Positions 1-7,141 of a stretch of 64,000 bases of DNA are shown piece after piece (position 1 is the stretch's first letter; each line of letters begins with the position of its first letter). Position numbers and translations under genes: made by a program. Under the pieces are notes generated by a model. That model was not told where the DNA came from. It made no database searches and saw nothing but the letters and a program-made list of their open reading frames with translations. The stretch is from Pseudomonadota bacterium (GTDB lineage: Bacteria; Pseudomonadota; Gammaproteobacteria; Steroidobacterales; Steroidobacteraceae), in contig JAKBWB010000017.1 in the NCBI GenBank assembly GCA_021843755.1, positions 30,657-94,656 of the forward strand, in the 5' to 3' direction.

Positions 1-488
1 AGGCCGCCGAGCAGGAATACGGCCGGCAGTCCCAGGGAAGCCGAGACGATCGGTGCGTTCAGATCCTGTTCGTCACGATCCTGGTGCAGCGACATGCGGG
101 TTCCAGGCGCGTAGCGATTGATCAAGCACGCATCGGGCGCGAATCCGACGAACCCGGCGGCCTCGGCGGCCCGGCGCGCCAGCGTCGAGAAGGAGCCTGG
201 CAGCGCAGGCCACGGCTGGCCGGTGTGCGGATCAAGACTTGCGTAGCGATAGCCCGAGCGATCCGAAATCCAGCCCACCGAGCCGCAATTGGTCATCGCA
301 GCCGACATGCGCTGACCGCCCGGGGTGATCATGTGGCGAAAGGGTGCCGCGGCGACCACACGGTTGATGTCGGCGAGCAGGGCCGCCTCCCAGGGCAGGG
401 AAAAACCTCGCAGCAACCGCACGCCGGGGGGCAGGCGCACCTGTTCCGGGGGTTCGATCAGCTCGAGCTCGATCACACATCTGCCCAT
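1..488 (-). CDS. alkB: AlkB DNA/RNA oxidative demethylase, 5' part only
   Basis: 2-oxoglutarate/Fe(II)-dependent dioxygenase that directly reverses alkylation damage such as 1-methyladenine and 3-methylcytosine. The minus-strand frame from an ATG at 488 encodes about 162 residues and is still open at the left edge, so roughly the last quarter of the protein is missing. It matches E. coli AlkB almost without gaps. Visible landmarks are FRHMITPGGQRMSAAMTNCG, WPALPGSF, the 2OG-site stretch DACLINRYAPG, and the iron-binding H-x-D of LHQDRDEQD. The distal His and the Arg that binds 2-oxoglutarate lie outside the window. No clear Shine-Dalgarno precedes the ATG and no other in-frame start is nearby. 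It lies just outside the island between it and the tRNA-Leu gene and is probably core chromosome. Confidence 0.93.
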   Translation of the reverse strand, partial: MGRCVIELELIEPPEQVRLPPGVRLLRGFSLPWEAALLADINRVVAAAPFRHMITPGGQRMSAAMTNCGSVGWISDRSGYRYASLDPHTGQPWPALPGSFSTLARRAAEAAGFVGFAPDACLINRYAPGTRMSLHQDRDEQDLNAPIVSASLGLPAVFLLGG

Positions 489-768
489 CGGTGAACCATG
501 ATCAGGATTCTACGCTGAGGAAGGATCGGTCCCGGCGCGCGCTCCGATGAGACGTGACCGTCAAGCGCCACGGCTGCGGTATGCCGATGCTCGGGAGAGT
601 CCATGTAATAACTTAGGAATAATCTGCAAGAACATGATTATTCGCATATACATAGCTCATCCCAGACGGCATTTCCGACCAAATTCCCGGCGGCCGTTCT
701 GAGTCGGCTCACCGCTGGCGGTCGGTCTGCGCGTCGATCAGACGCTCGGTTTGAGTCTCCCGGGAACG
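489..768. other. Intergenic stretch, AT-richer in part
   Basis: No gene is recognised here. Positions about 600-660 are clearly AT-richer than the surroundings. This is the stretch between alkB and the broken integrase, where the far end of the small tRNA-associated island would be expected. No copy of the tRNA-Leu 3' end was found in it. Confidence 0.4.
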
Positions 769-1322
769 TCAGCGCTTTCTGAGCCGGCGGTAGTTGGCGA
801 TTGCCCGGCGCAGCAGGCCGGCCTGCTCGGGGGAGACGAGCCGGTGGAGGATCTTGCCCGCCTTCATGGGTCCCCATTCGTATACCGTGTTCACGGACAT
901 CGGTCTGTTGCGGCTTTGCAGGGACGGGAAAGGATATCGGCTCTTGCGGGTGACGCCGCGAAACTCCCGGAGCGGGGCGATGGCTTGCGGGGACAGCGGG
1001 ACGATGTGCCGCTCGCGCATCTTCAAGCGCTCTGCCGGGATGGGCCACTCGGCGGCGTGCAGATCGATCTCGCTCCATTCAGCGGCACGTCGGGGTAGAC
1101 GCCGAGCGAGATCCGGCGTTCCTTGCCGCCGAAGTAGTACTTGAACCCCACCGGCGCGATCCGTTGGGGTTCACCAGCAGGTAGAGGCCCCTGTGCGCCT
1201 TCTCTCTGGGGTTGAGGCTTCGAATCTTCCCATTCCACAGCATGGCGCCACTCCTTCGAACGCCGGGGATAACCCGAACCTGCCTCGGTCCAAACCAGGA
1301 ACTCACAAACATTGCGACTCAC
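769..1322 (-). pseudogene. Broken P4-type integrase
   Basis: Remnant of a tyrosine recombinase related to the intact one at 2463-3680. The 5' part (about 1312 down to 1080) encodes the N-terminal arm-binding region: one frame shows NGKIRSLNPREKAHRGLYLL and, after a frameshift, KYYFGGKERRISLGVYPDV follows in the neighbouring frame. The reading then jumps to the catalytic domain, EWSEIDLHAAEWPIPAERLK and RERHIVPLSPQ (about 1075 to 990), so the middle of the protein, including the first catalytic Arg, has been deleted. After RPMSVNTVYE the end no longer looks like an integrase (AGKILHRLVSPEQAGLLRRA) and stops at 769-771. The H-x-x-R and Tyr boxes are absent. It is inactive and probably marks an earlier insertion at the same site. 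Confidence 0.82.
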
Positions 1323-1792
1323 AGCGGACGCAATTACCCCAGCACGAACCTGCCGTACCGGCAGGACTTCCTCGGCAATCCCGCCCTGACCAAGGCTTGC
1401 TCAGTCGGTTGCGCGAGCGCTGCCACACCGTGCTCATTGACGGGCCGTGCCTGCGGTCACAAACCGGCTGAGCGCCGCCACAGCTCCACCTGCCTGCCTC
1501 CCATCGGTCTCGACGGCCCCGCCCGCAGGCGCCCTCGCGCCGCTGGCCTCATCCCATCCCGCGCGCAATCGTGCGCGATATCTCGTCACCCAAGCGGGTT
1601 CTTCTTGACGAGCAGACCCGGATCATTTTTGCCGAGCGCCGCAGAGCCGGTGAAGGGGCCGGCGTTCGGGAGCTACCCTAGCCGCGGCGCATCCAGTCTA
1701 TTGCCTTATGCCTCGCGCCCGATCGGCACGCCGTTGGCGCTGTCCGTGAGCAGATCGATGTAGTGCGGTGCTGCCTGCATCATCCGATCGTA
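1323..1792. other. Intergenic stretch without recognisable gene
   Basis: 470 bp with open frames of no recognisable similarity. A short inverted repeat (arms cctgcc/ggcagg) sits at 1349-1365. Directly after higA on the minus strand there is a 25-codon frame (about 1768 down to 1692), too short to call. Possibly decayed island DNA. Confidence 0.4.
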
Positions 1793-2095
1793 TCAGGCCG
1801 CGTCGGCAGTCTCTGCCGGCGGGGTGGTGATGCGGCGCACCTTGGCCCTGAACTGGCGCTGCGCATGCCACAGGTCGTAATCGGCCTGCATGCCGTACCA
1901 GAGCCCGGGGGTGGTGCCGAGGGCCTTCGACAGGCGCAAGTCCATGTCGGCGCTCACGCCGGCCGCGCCATTGAGCACGCGCGACAGCGCCGCGCGCGTC
2001 ACGCCCAGCCGCTTGGCTGCCTCAGTGACGCTGATCTCGGAAAGCCACTCGCGCAGCACTTCGCCGGGGTGCGGGGGGTTGTACATCTGGGTCAT
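1793..2095 (-). CDS. higA: HigA-family antitoxin
   Basis: A 100-residue HTH protein of the HigA/VapI addiction-module family. It starts MTQMYNPPHPGEVLREWL, the usual family opening, followed by a Cro/CI-type HTH (VTEAAKRLGVTRAALSRVLNG, about residues 24-44) and the conserved LSKALGTTPGLWYGMQADYD. Members bind and neutralise the HigB ribosome-dependent mRNase and repress their own operon. The gene lies 12 nt downstream of the higB stop on the same strand, the toxin-first order typical of higBA. Length and motifs look intact. Because the partner toxin is frameshifted, this is now probably an orphan antitoxin/repressor. Confidence 0.9.
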   Translation of the reverse strand: MTQMYNPPHPGEVLREWLSEISVTEAAKRLGVTRAALSRVLNGAAGVSADMDLRLSKALGTTPGLWYGMQADYDLWHAQRQFRAKVRRITTPPAETADAA

Positions 2096-2107
2096 GGCGG
2101 TCCTCCT

Positions 2108-2390
2108 CAGTGGTAGTCGCGGTAATCGACGAGGACGGCATCCTTGGCCTCGAATGCGAACGTCAGTCGCCAGTTCTCATCCACCCAGACAGCCCAGTGG
2201 CCCTTGAGTTGAGGTCCCCGTGCAGCGGGTGCAGGTGCCAGCTCGGCACGGCCATGCCGTTCGCGCCGCTCGCGCGGTTCAGCGAACCCAACTGCTTGCG
2301 CAGCCGGTTCGCATGCTTCGGCTGAATCCCTGCCTTGGAGCCGGAGCGGAAGAACGCCTCAAGTCCAGCATGGCGGAACGAGCGGATCAC
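2108..2390 (-). pseudogene. higB: HigB-family toxin, frameshifted by a 5-bp duplication
   Basis: RelE-superfamily mRNA interferase partner of higA. From a GTG at 2390 the frame gives MIRSFRHAGLEAFFRSGSKA and continues to LHPLHGDL, as in intact HigB proteins. The frame then breaks. The conserved remainder (KGHWAVWVDENWRLTFAFEA, ending DYRDYH with a TGA at 2108-2110) is present in another frame. At the break the plus strand reads ttgagttgag (2204-2213), a perfect tandem duplication of 5 bp. Removing one copy restores GDLKGHWAV, the family consensus. Translation as it stands ends near 2163 with a foreign tail, and the catalytic C-terminal half is lost. The lesion looks recent because everything else is preserved. 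Confidence 0.88.
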
Positions 2391-2400
2391 GGTGAGCAGT

Positions 2401-2417
2401 GTATAGGCGCGCTATAC
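2401..2417. promoter_or_regulatory. Candidate HigA operator upstream of higBA
   Basis: Perfect inverted repeat gtatag-N5-ctatac, 11 bp upstream of the higB start. HigA proteins autorepress through short palindromes in this position. The assignment rests on location and symmetry only. Confidence 0.5.
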
Positions 2418-2420
2418 GAA

Positions 2421-2450
2421 TGTCAACGGACGGTGGCGGATTGCTGCGGA
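2421..2450. repeat. Integrase-flanking direct repeat, left copy
   Basis: The segment 2421-2441 recurs with one mismatch at 3758-3778, and 2434-2450 (tggcggattgctgcgga) recurs with one mismatch at 3833-3849. The copies bracket the integrase gene in the same orientation and share a ctgcgga core. They could be arm-type integrase or excisionase binding sites, or remnants of attachment-site DNA. Confidence 0.55.
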
Positions 2451-2462
2451 TCGTGAATCGCG

Positions 2463-3680
2463 TCATGCCTTGCGCCGGATCGGCGTCACCTTCGCGCCCC
2501 CGGCCTTCAGCCCGTCGAGGTAATCCGCCCACGCCTGCATCATCTTGCGGCGCTCAGGCAGGCGCTGCGCCCGGTTGTACGCGGCCCGGACCTTGTTCCG
2601 CTCCGCACGCGCGAGCTGCAGCTCGATGACATCGGGCGGGACCCCCTGCTCGTTGAGCAGCGTCGAGGCCATTGCCCGGAAGCCGTGCGCGGTCATTTCG
2701 TCTGTGGTGTACCCGAGCCGGCGCAGCGCAGCGTTCAGGGTGTTCTCGCTCATCGGCCGCTCACGCGAGCGCAGCGACGGGAACAGATAGCGGCCGTTGC
2801 CGGTGATCGCCTGCAGGCCGGTGAGAATTCCAACGGCCTGAGAGGAGAGGGGGACGATGTGCGCGTCGCCCACCTTCATGCGCTCGCCCGGGATGCGCCA
2901 CTCGCCGCCCTCGAGGTCGAACTCACGCCACTCCGCACCGCGGAGCTCGCCGGGACGCACGAAGGTGAGGGGGGCGAGCTTCAGAGCCGCTGCGGTCGCT
3001 GGTTCGCCCGCGTAGCCGTCGATGGCGCGCAGCAGCTCACCGACGCGCACCGGGTCGGTGATCGCAGCTCGATTCTTCGTCGGTACGGGAGCCAGCGCGC
3101 CGCGCAGGTCGGCGGTGATGTCGCGCTCGGCTCGGCCCGTCGCGATGGCGTACCGGAAAATCTGCCCGCAGCGCTGCTTGGTGCGCATCGCAGTCTCGTG
3201 TCGGCCTTTGGCCTCGATGACGCGCAGGGCCGCCAGCAATTCCGGCGCCTTGATCTCGTTGATGAGCTTGTCGCCCAGGCGAGGGTAGATGAACGCCTCG
3301 AGCATCCATCGGCCTTTCTCGAGCGTCACGTCGGCGAGCTTCTTTGCTTGCAGTCCCAGCCACTCCTCGGCGACGAGTCTGAACGTGTCGGCCTGAATGA
3401 CCTTGCTGCTGCGCTTTTTCTCCGAGGGGTCAGTGCCGCGAACCAGGAGCTTCTTGGCATCGTCGCGGGCCTCCCGGGCTTCCCGCAGGTTGATATCGGG
3501 GTAGGTCCCGATCGCCAGCACCTTCTCCTTGCCATGCACACGGTACTTCAGGCGCCAGTAGCGCCCCGCTGAGCCGTCTTTCTGGGCGGACACCATAAGG
3601 TACAGCCCCCCGCCGTCAAACAGCTTGTAGGGCCTCTCACGCGGCTTGGCGGTGCGGATCTTCGTGTCGGTGAGCTTCAT
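2463..3680 (-). CDS. P4-type tyrosine recombinase (island integrase)
   Basis: Full-length 405-residue site-specific recombinase of the P4/CP4-57 integrase family, which inserts genomic islands at tRNA 3' ends. The start at 3680 gives the family opening MKLTDTKIRTAKPRERPYKL. An upstream in-frame start at 3788 would add unconserved residues. The N-terminal DUF4102-like arm-binding domain includes GKEKVLAIGTYPDINLREAR. The catalytic domain shows box I Arg in RPGELRGAEW, box II H-x-x-R in AHGFRAMAST, and the probable Tyr nucleophile in VRAAYNRAQ. The usual His/Trp between box II and the Tyr (family QLAH.ERN) is Arg here (QLARAERN), which may lower activity. The gene starts about 180 bp beyond the tRNA-Leu 3' end, the normal position for a tRNA-site integrase. 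Confidence 0.92.
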   Translation of the reverse strand: MKLTDTKIRTAKPRERPYKLFDGGGLYLMVSAQKDGSAGRYWRLKYRVHGKEKVLAIGTYPDINLREAREARDDAKKLLVRGTDPSEKKRSSKVIQADTFRLVAEEWLGLQAKKLADVTLEKGRWMLEAFIYPRLGDKLINEIKAPELLAALRVIEAKGRHETAMRTKQRCGQIFRYAIATGRAERDITADLRGALAPVPTKNRAAITDPVRVGELLRAIDGYAGEPATAAALKLAPLTFVRPGELRGAEWREFDLEGGEWRIPGERMKVGDAHIVPLSSQAVGILTGLQAITGNGRYLFPSLRSRERPMSENTLNAALRRLGYTTDEMTAHGFRAMASTLLNEQGVPPDVIELQLARAERNKVRAAYNRAQRLPERRKMMQAWADYLDGLKAGGAKVTPIRRKA

Positions 3681-3757
3681 CAGATATCCCCTGATACCCC
3701 GAACAAGGACCCACATTGGGGAACTTGAAGCGCACGGTACCCCCGAGTATGCTCGGC

Positions 3758-3849
3758 TGTCAACGGACGGTGACGGATCCTCGCGCACGGAAAGTACGGG
3801 TTCTCAGGGGATTTTCCGAGCGGTCAGGATGCTGGCGGATGGCTGCGGA
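3758..3849. repeat. Integrase-flanking direct repeats, right copies
   Basis: Two blocks match the left repeat: 3758-3778 (20 of 21 bases with 2421-2441) and 3833-3849 (16 of 17 with 2434-2450). They lie between the integrase start and the tRNA-Leu 3' end, where att and accessory recombinase sites of tRNA-targeting islands are found. Confidence 0.55.
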
Positions 3850-3857
3850 CGCTTGAG

Positions 3858-4194
3858 TGGTGCCCGGGGCCGGACTCGAACCGGCATGGGGTTGCCCCCG
3901 AGGGATTTTCGTACCCGCTACGGCTTTCGCCGCTGCGCGCCGCTGCGAACAACGGGCGCATTTGGGGTCTGGACTTTACCTTTACCATGCCGCACGGCGT
4001 ATACCGCGTGGTTTAGGCAGGGGCCGTCAAGTCTCTACACTTTCCGCGCGCCGAGGCGGCGGCTTAGCTCGGTATTGCAGGCACCGCAACGTGCTGCTGT
4101 TCCACCGACTTTGACCCCATTCACGCCGGGCGTTTCCGCCCCGGGTGCTCAATTTCGTTAAGTCCCTTGCGTCTACCTATTCCGCCACCCGGGC
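3858..4194 (-). tRNA. tRNA-Leu(UAA) interrupted by a group I intron
   Basis: The 5' exon is 4194-4160 and the 3' exon is 3909-3858 with encoded CCA. Joined, they make an 87-nt class II tRNA with a perfect 7-bp acceptor stem (GCCCGGG/CCCGGGC), anticodon stem AGGGA/TCCCT, loop CTTAAAA with anticodon TAA, a long variable arm, and a T arm GCCGG-TTCGAGT-CCGGC. The exons are separated by 250 nt inside the anticodon, after the first anticodon base. This is the same place as the intron in cyanobacterial and plastid tRNA-Leu(UAA). The gene should be functional after self-splicing. Its 3' end faces the integrase and is the likely island target. Confidence 0.95.
3910..4159 (-). ncRNA. Group I intron in tRNA-Leu(UAA), IC3-like
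   Basis: A self-splicing ribozyme of 250 nt without an internal ORF. In the sense direction it has the hallmarks of the Anabaena tRNA-Leu intron: AATTGAGC near the 5' end (4154-4147), the Q-type stretch CCGAGCTAAGCCG (about 4076-4060), the R-type GTGTAGAGACTTGACGG (4040-4024), the S-type AAGGTAAAGTCCAGACC (3982-3966), and a GCGGCGAAAGCCG hairpin before the terminal G at 3910. The 5' splice site follows a T (4160) and the 3' exon starts AAAATCCC, both as in the cyanobacterial intron. The subgroup is inferred from this resemblance. Confidence 0.93.
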
Positions 4195-4208
4195 AGGGAG
4201 GTTGTCCC

Positions 4209-4214
4209 ATTCTA
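4209..4214 (-). promoter_or_regulatory. Candidate -10 element of the tRNA-Leu promoter
   Basis: TAGAAT on the minus strand ends 15 nt before the mature tRNA 5' end, the spacing expected for a short-leader tRNA transcript. No convincing -35 hexamer was seen. Confidence 0.35.
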
Positions 4215-4372
4215 CCTGAGGGGCCGCGAAGAAGCGGGCCGCCGTGCCGTAAAACGCCATGGGAAGCAATACGCAGGGGTACGTACCTCCCGTAGCGCTG
4301 TCCCTATGGCGATATCCAGCGGAATTAGCGAGACTTATCTCCCTTGGAGACTTTCACGGGCCGACAACCGGC

Positions 4373-5002
4373 ATGTCCGAAGCGACGCTTGAGGGCGAGA
4401 AGATTCATCTGTGGCGGGGTGAGCGGCATGTTCTGCGCGGCGTGAGTTTCAGGGTCACCGGCGGGGAGTGCCTGCAATTGACCGGGCCGAACGGGGCGGG
4501 CAAGACGAGTCTGCTGCGGACCATATGCGGCCTGTCCTATCCGGAGGCTGGAGCCATCCACTGGCGGGGCGAGGACGTGCGCCGGGATCTGCCGGCTTTC
4601 CACGCGGAAATGGCTTATCTGGGTCACGAGCCGCCGTTGAAAATGGAGTTCACAGCGCGGGAGAATCTCACCTACTGGATTGGCGTGCGGCGGCGGTTGA
4701 CTCGCGCGGAACTTGATCAGAAGCTCGAGCGGGTGGGCGGGGAGCGCTGGGCCGACCGGCCGGTGCATACGCTTTCGGCCGGGCAAAAGCGGCGCGTGGC
4801 GCTGGCGGGGCTGCTTCTCATGAACGTTCCGCTGTGGCTCCTCGATGAGCCCACGACCCATCTCGATGTGGACGGTCAGCGATTGGTGGGCACATTGCTT
4901 GATGAGCACCTGGCCGGCGGCGGGCTCGCGGTGGCGGCCGTACATCATGCTCTGATGATGTCGGAGCGCACCCTGCGGTCGCTGGAGCTCGGCGTTGTCT
5001 GA
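4373..5002 (+). CDS. ccmA: Heme exporter ATP-binding subunit CcmA
   Basis: ATPase of the CcmABCD complex. It powers release of holo-CcmE from CcmC during System I cytochrome c maturation. The product is 209 residues, the family norm. Walker A is GPNGAGKTS, the ABC signature is LSAGQKRR, and Walker B is LWLLDEP followed by the D-loop TTHLD. The ATG at 4373 (MSEATLEGEKI) is preferred over an in-frame ATG at 4259 because the extra residues are not conserved. It is the first gene of a nine-gene operon and overlaps ccmB by 8 nt. Confidence 0.94.
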   Translation: MSEATLEGEKIHLWRGERHVLRGVSFRVTGGECLQLTGPNGAGKTSLLRTICGLSYPEAGAIHWRGEDVRRDLPAFHAEMAYLGHEPPLKMEFTARENLTYWIGVRRRLTRAELDQKLERVGGERWADRPVHTLSAGQKRRVALAGLLLMNVPLWLLDEPTTHLDVDGQRLVGTLLDEHLAGGGLAVAAVHHALMMSERTLRSLELGVV

Positions 5003-5732
5003 GGTCAGCGCATGGTCCGCCGCGCTACCGGCCGCGGTACCCGAGCGCAGAGCGGCGCCCTCGGCACTGGCCGTGGCTCGCCTGATGCTCGAACGGGATC
5101 TTCGCCTGGCGTTCCGCAAGGCGAGCCAACTCATCCAGCCCCTGGCGTTCTTCGTCATCGTGACGACGCTCTTTCCGCTGGCGGTCACACCCAGTCTCCC
5201 CGAGCTGCGCCGCATCGCCCCCGGGGTGGTGTGGGCGGCGGCCCTGCTGTCCTCGCTCCTGGCGCTCGAATTCCTGTTCCGCGATGACGCCCAGGACGGC
5301 ACGCTCGAGCAGTTCGCGCTCTCGGGCCGGGCACTGACCGGGTTGCTGGTGGCCAAGACCGCTGCGCATTGGCTGCTCACCGGGCTGCCGCTCGCGTTGA
5401 TGGCGCCGATCGCCGGGGCGGCCCTCGGTGTACCGCAGGCCGCGATGCCCGGCATCCTGGCTTCGGTCGGCCTCGGAACGGTGACGCTGAGCCTGATCGG
5501 CGCGGTCGGAGCGGCGCTCACGATGGGACTGCGCCGCTCAGGTGCGCTGCTGTCGCTGTTGACGCTGCCGCTGGTGATCCCGGTGTTGATTTTCGGAGCG
5601 CGCGCCACGCAGCTCGCGATCAAGGGCGAATCCTATTCGGCGCCGCTGCTGTTGCTCGCGGCGCTCGCCGTGCTCGCCACGACCCTCGCGCCGCTCGCGG
5701 CCACCGCGGCGGTGCACATCAATCTCGAGTGA
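4995..5732 (+). CDS. ccmB: Heme exporter permease CcmB
   Basis: Six-helix inner-membrane partner of CcmA. Family landmarks are FRKASQLIQPLAFF, TLFPL, RIAPGVVWAAALLSSLLALE, LFRDDAQDGTLEQ and the hydrophobic C-terminus ending ATAAVHINLE. Starting at the TTG at 4995, coupled to the ccmA stop, gives 245 residues, about 25 more than usual. A GTG at 5071 or an ATG at 5083 would give the typical length, so the exact start is uncertain. It is followed after 13 nt by ccmC. Confidence 0.92.
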   Translation: MSEVSAWSAALPAAVPERRAAPSALAVARLMLERDLRLAFRKASQLIQPLAFFVIVTTLFPLAVTPSLPELRRIAPGVVWAAALLSSLLALEFLFRDDAQDGTLEQFALSGRALTGLLVAKTAAHWLLTGLPLALMAPIAGAALGVPQAAMPGILASVGLGTVTLSLIGAVGAALTMGLRRSGALLSLLTLPLVIPVLIFGARATQLAIKGESYSAPLLLLAALAVLATTLAPLAATAAVHINLE

Positions 5733-5745
5733 GACTCGCACCGCA

Positions 5746-6480
5746 ATGACCTGGACTTGGTTTCATCGTCTGGCCTCGCCGCCGTACCTATACCGGACCG
5801 CTGGCCGCCTGATCGCCTGGTTCGCCTGGCCGGCCGCGATCCTGATCGTCGCGGGCCTGATCGGCGGGTTGTGGCTGGCGCCTCCGGACTACCAGCAGGG
5901 CGATGCATATCGAATCATCTACGTGCATGCGCCGAGCGCCTGGTTGTCGTTGATGATGTACGGGGTCATGGGGATTGCCGGGGGCATCGGCCTGATCTGG
6001 CGGATAAAGGCGGCACATGCGCTCGCGGCGAGCGCCGCTCCGATCGGCGCCTCTTTCGCCCTGGTGACCTTGGTGACCGGCTCGCTCTGGGGCAAACCGA
6101 TGTGGGGAACGTACTGGGCGTGGGATCCGCGGCTGACCTCGGAGCTGTTCTTGTTGCTGCTCTACCTGGGGTACATGGGCCTGCGGGCCGCATTCGAGGA
6201 TTTGCAGCGCGCCGACCGCGCCAGCGCCGTGCTGGCGGTGGTCGGACTGGTCGATGTTCCGATCGTGCATTACTCGGTCGTCTGGTGGAATTCCCTGCAC
6301 CAGGGGGCGCTGGTGTTCATCGGCAGAAAGGCGATGCCGCCCTCGATGCTGATTCCGTTGATGGTGATGTTTCTGGGGTTCACGCTCTACAGCGTGGCCG
6401 TGCTGTTGATGCGCCTTCGTGCCGAGGTGCTCAACCGGGAGCGCACCGCACGCTGGGTGCGGGAGGAGGTGGGAGCATGA
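5746..6480 (+). CDS. ccmC: Heme handling protein CcmC
   Basis: Inner-membrane protein of the heme-handling family. It holds heme at the periplasmic face through two external His and the Trp-rich WWD segment, and loads it onto CcmE. The 244-residue product has six predicted helices, the P-loop-like HAPSAWLSLMMY, the WWD motif WGKPMWGTYWAWDPRLTSE (about residues 107-125), and the second His region in VHYSVVWWNSLHQG. The ATG start and length agree with the family. The TGA overlaps the ATG of ccmD. Confidence 0.95.
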   Translation: MTWTWFHRLASPPYLYRTAGRLIAWFAWPAAILIVAGLIGGLWLAPPDYQQGDAYRIIYVHAPSAWLSLMMYGVMGIAGGIGLIWRIKAAHALAASAAPIGASFALVTLVTGSLWGKPMWGTYWAWDPRLTSELFLLLLYLGYMGLRAAFEDLQRADRASAVLAVVGLVDVPIVHYSVVWWNSLHQGALVFIGRKAMPPSMLIPLMVMFLGFTLYSVAVLLMRLRAEVLNRERTARWVREEVGA

Positions 6481-6653
6481 TGAAATTCCTGTGGATGGGC
6501 GGCTATTACCCGTTCGTCTGGCCGTCCTATGCGGTCACGTTCGTCGTGATCGGCCTCAATATCTATTGGGCCAAGCGGCTGCTCGTGCGGGCACGCCGCG
6601 CCGCGCATCGCCGGATGGAGATCCAGCTCGAGATGCAGGAGGAGCCGACATGA
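6477..6653 (+). CDS. ccmD: Heme exporter small subunit CcmD
   Basis: A 58-residue single-span membrane protein (MMKFLWMGGYYPFVWPSYAV) needed to release holo-CcmE from the CcmABC complex. The order is correct: N-terminal aromatic segment GYYPFVWPSYAVTFVVIGLN, one transmembrane helix, and a basic cytoplasmic tail (AKRLLVRARRAAHRR). It overlaps ccmC by 4 nt (ATGA) and ccmE by 4 nt, so translation is almost certainly coupled. It is easy to miss because of its size. Confidence 0.92.
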   Translation: MMKFLWMGGYYPFVWPSYAVTFVVIGLNIYWAKRLLVRARRAAHRRMEIQLEMQEEPT

Positions 6654-7141
6654 CCCCGAGACGGCGCCGTTTGCTGCTGGTGGTCGGGCTGCTCGGGGGC
6701 GTCGCCCTCGCCGGCGGCCTCGCGCTCTCGGCGCTGCGGAACAACGTGATGTTCTATTTCGTGCCGACCCAGGTGGCCGAGGGCAAGGCCCCGGTCGGGC
6801 AGACGTTCCGGCTCGGCGGCATGGTCGCCAAAGGGAGCGTGTATCGCACGCCCGGTACGATGGAAGTGCATTTCCGGGTCACGGACTACAAGCACGAGAT
6901 TCCGGTCGAGTATACGGGCGTGCTGCCGGACCTGTTCCGCGCTGATTCCGGGGTGATCGTCCAGGGCAAACTGCTGCCCGATGGAGTGTTCCGGGCCGAC
7001 CAGGTGCTGGCCAAGCACGATCAGTACTATCGTCCGCCGGGCATCCATCCGAAATGGGGCATCGACTACGGCGACCCGCGCGATCCGTCGCTTGCCGTCA
7101 ATGCGGATGATTACAGCGGCGGCAGGGGAGTGGGCAAATGA
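6650..7141 (+). CDS. ccmE: Heme chaperone CcmE
   Basis: Periplasmic membrane-anchored chaperone that binds heme covalently through a His and delivers it to CcmF/H. The 163-residue product has a basic N-terminus (MTPRRRRLLLVVGLLGG) with one transmembrane segment, an OB-fold beta barrel including VAKGSVYRTPG and YTGVLPDLFRADSGVIVQGK, and the heme-attachment motif LAKHDQYY with His123, where most relatives have LAKHDENY. Start and stop overlap the neighbours in ATGA junctions (6650-6653 and 7138-7141). Confidence 0.95.
   Translation: MTPRRRRLLLVVGLLGGVALAGGLALSALRNNVMFYFVPTQVAEGKAPVGQTFRLGGMVAKGSVYRTPGTMEVHFRVTDYKHEIPVEYTGVLPDLFRADSGVIVQGKLLPDGVFRADQVLAKHDQYYRPPGIHPKWGIDYGDPRDPSLAVNADDYSGGRGVGK

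Noticed and set aside
1692..1768. Short frame containing YIDLLTDS, identical to a stretch of the tyrosine phenol-lyase at 41 kb
   Set aside because: Only eight residues match and the flanks diverge; a 25-codon frame is too little to claim a gene fragment.
500..3860. Prophage
   Set aside because: Only integrases and a toxin-antitoxin pair are present; no structural, lysis or replication genes were found.
3858..4194. Reading the tRNA-Leu as a tRNA split by insertion of a mobile element
   Set aside because: The inserted 250 nt has complete group I intron core elements and exact splice-site context, so an intron explains it better than disruption.
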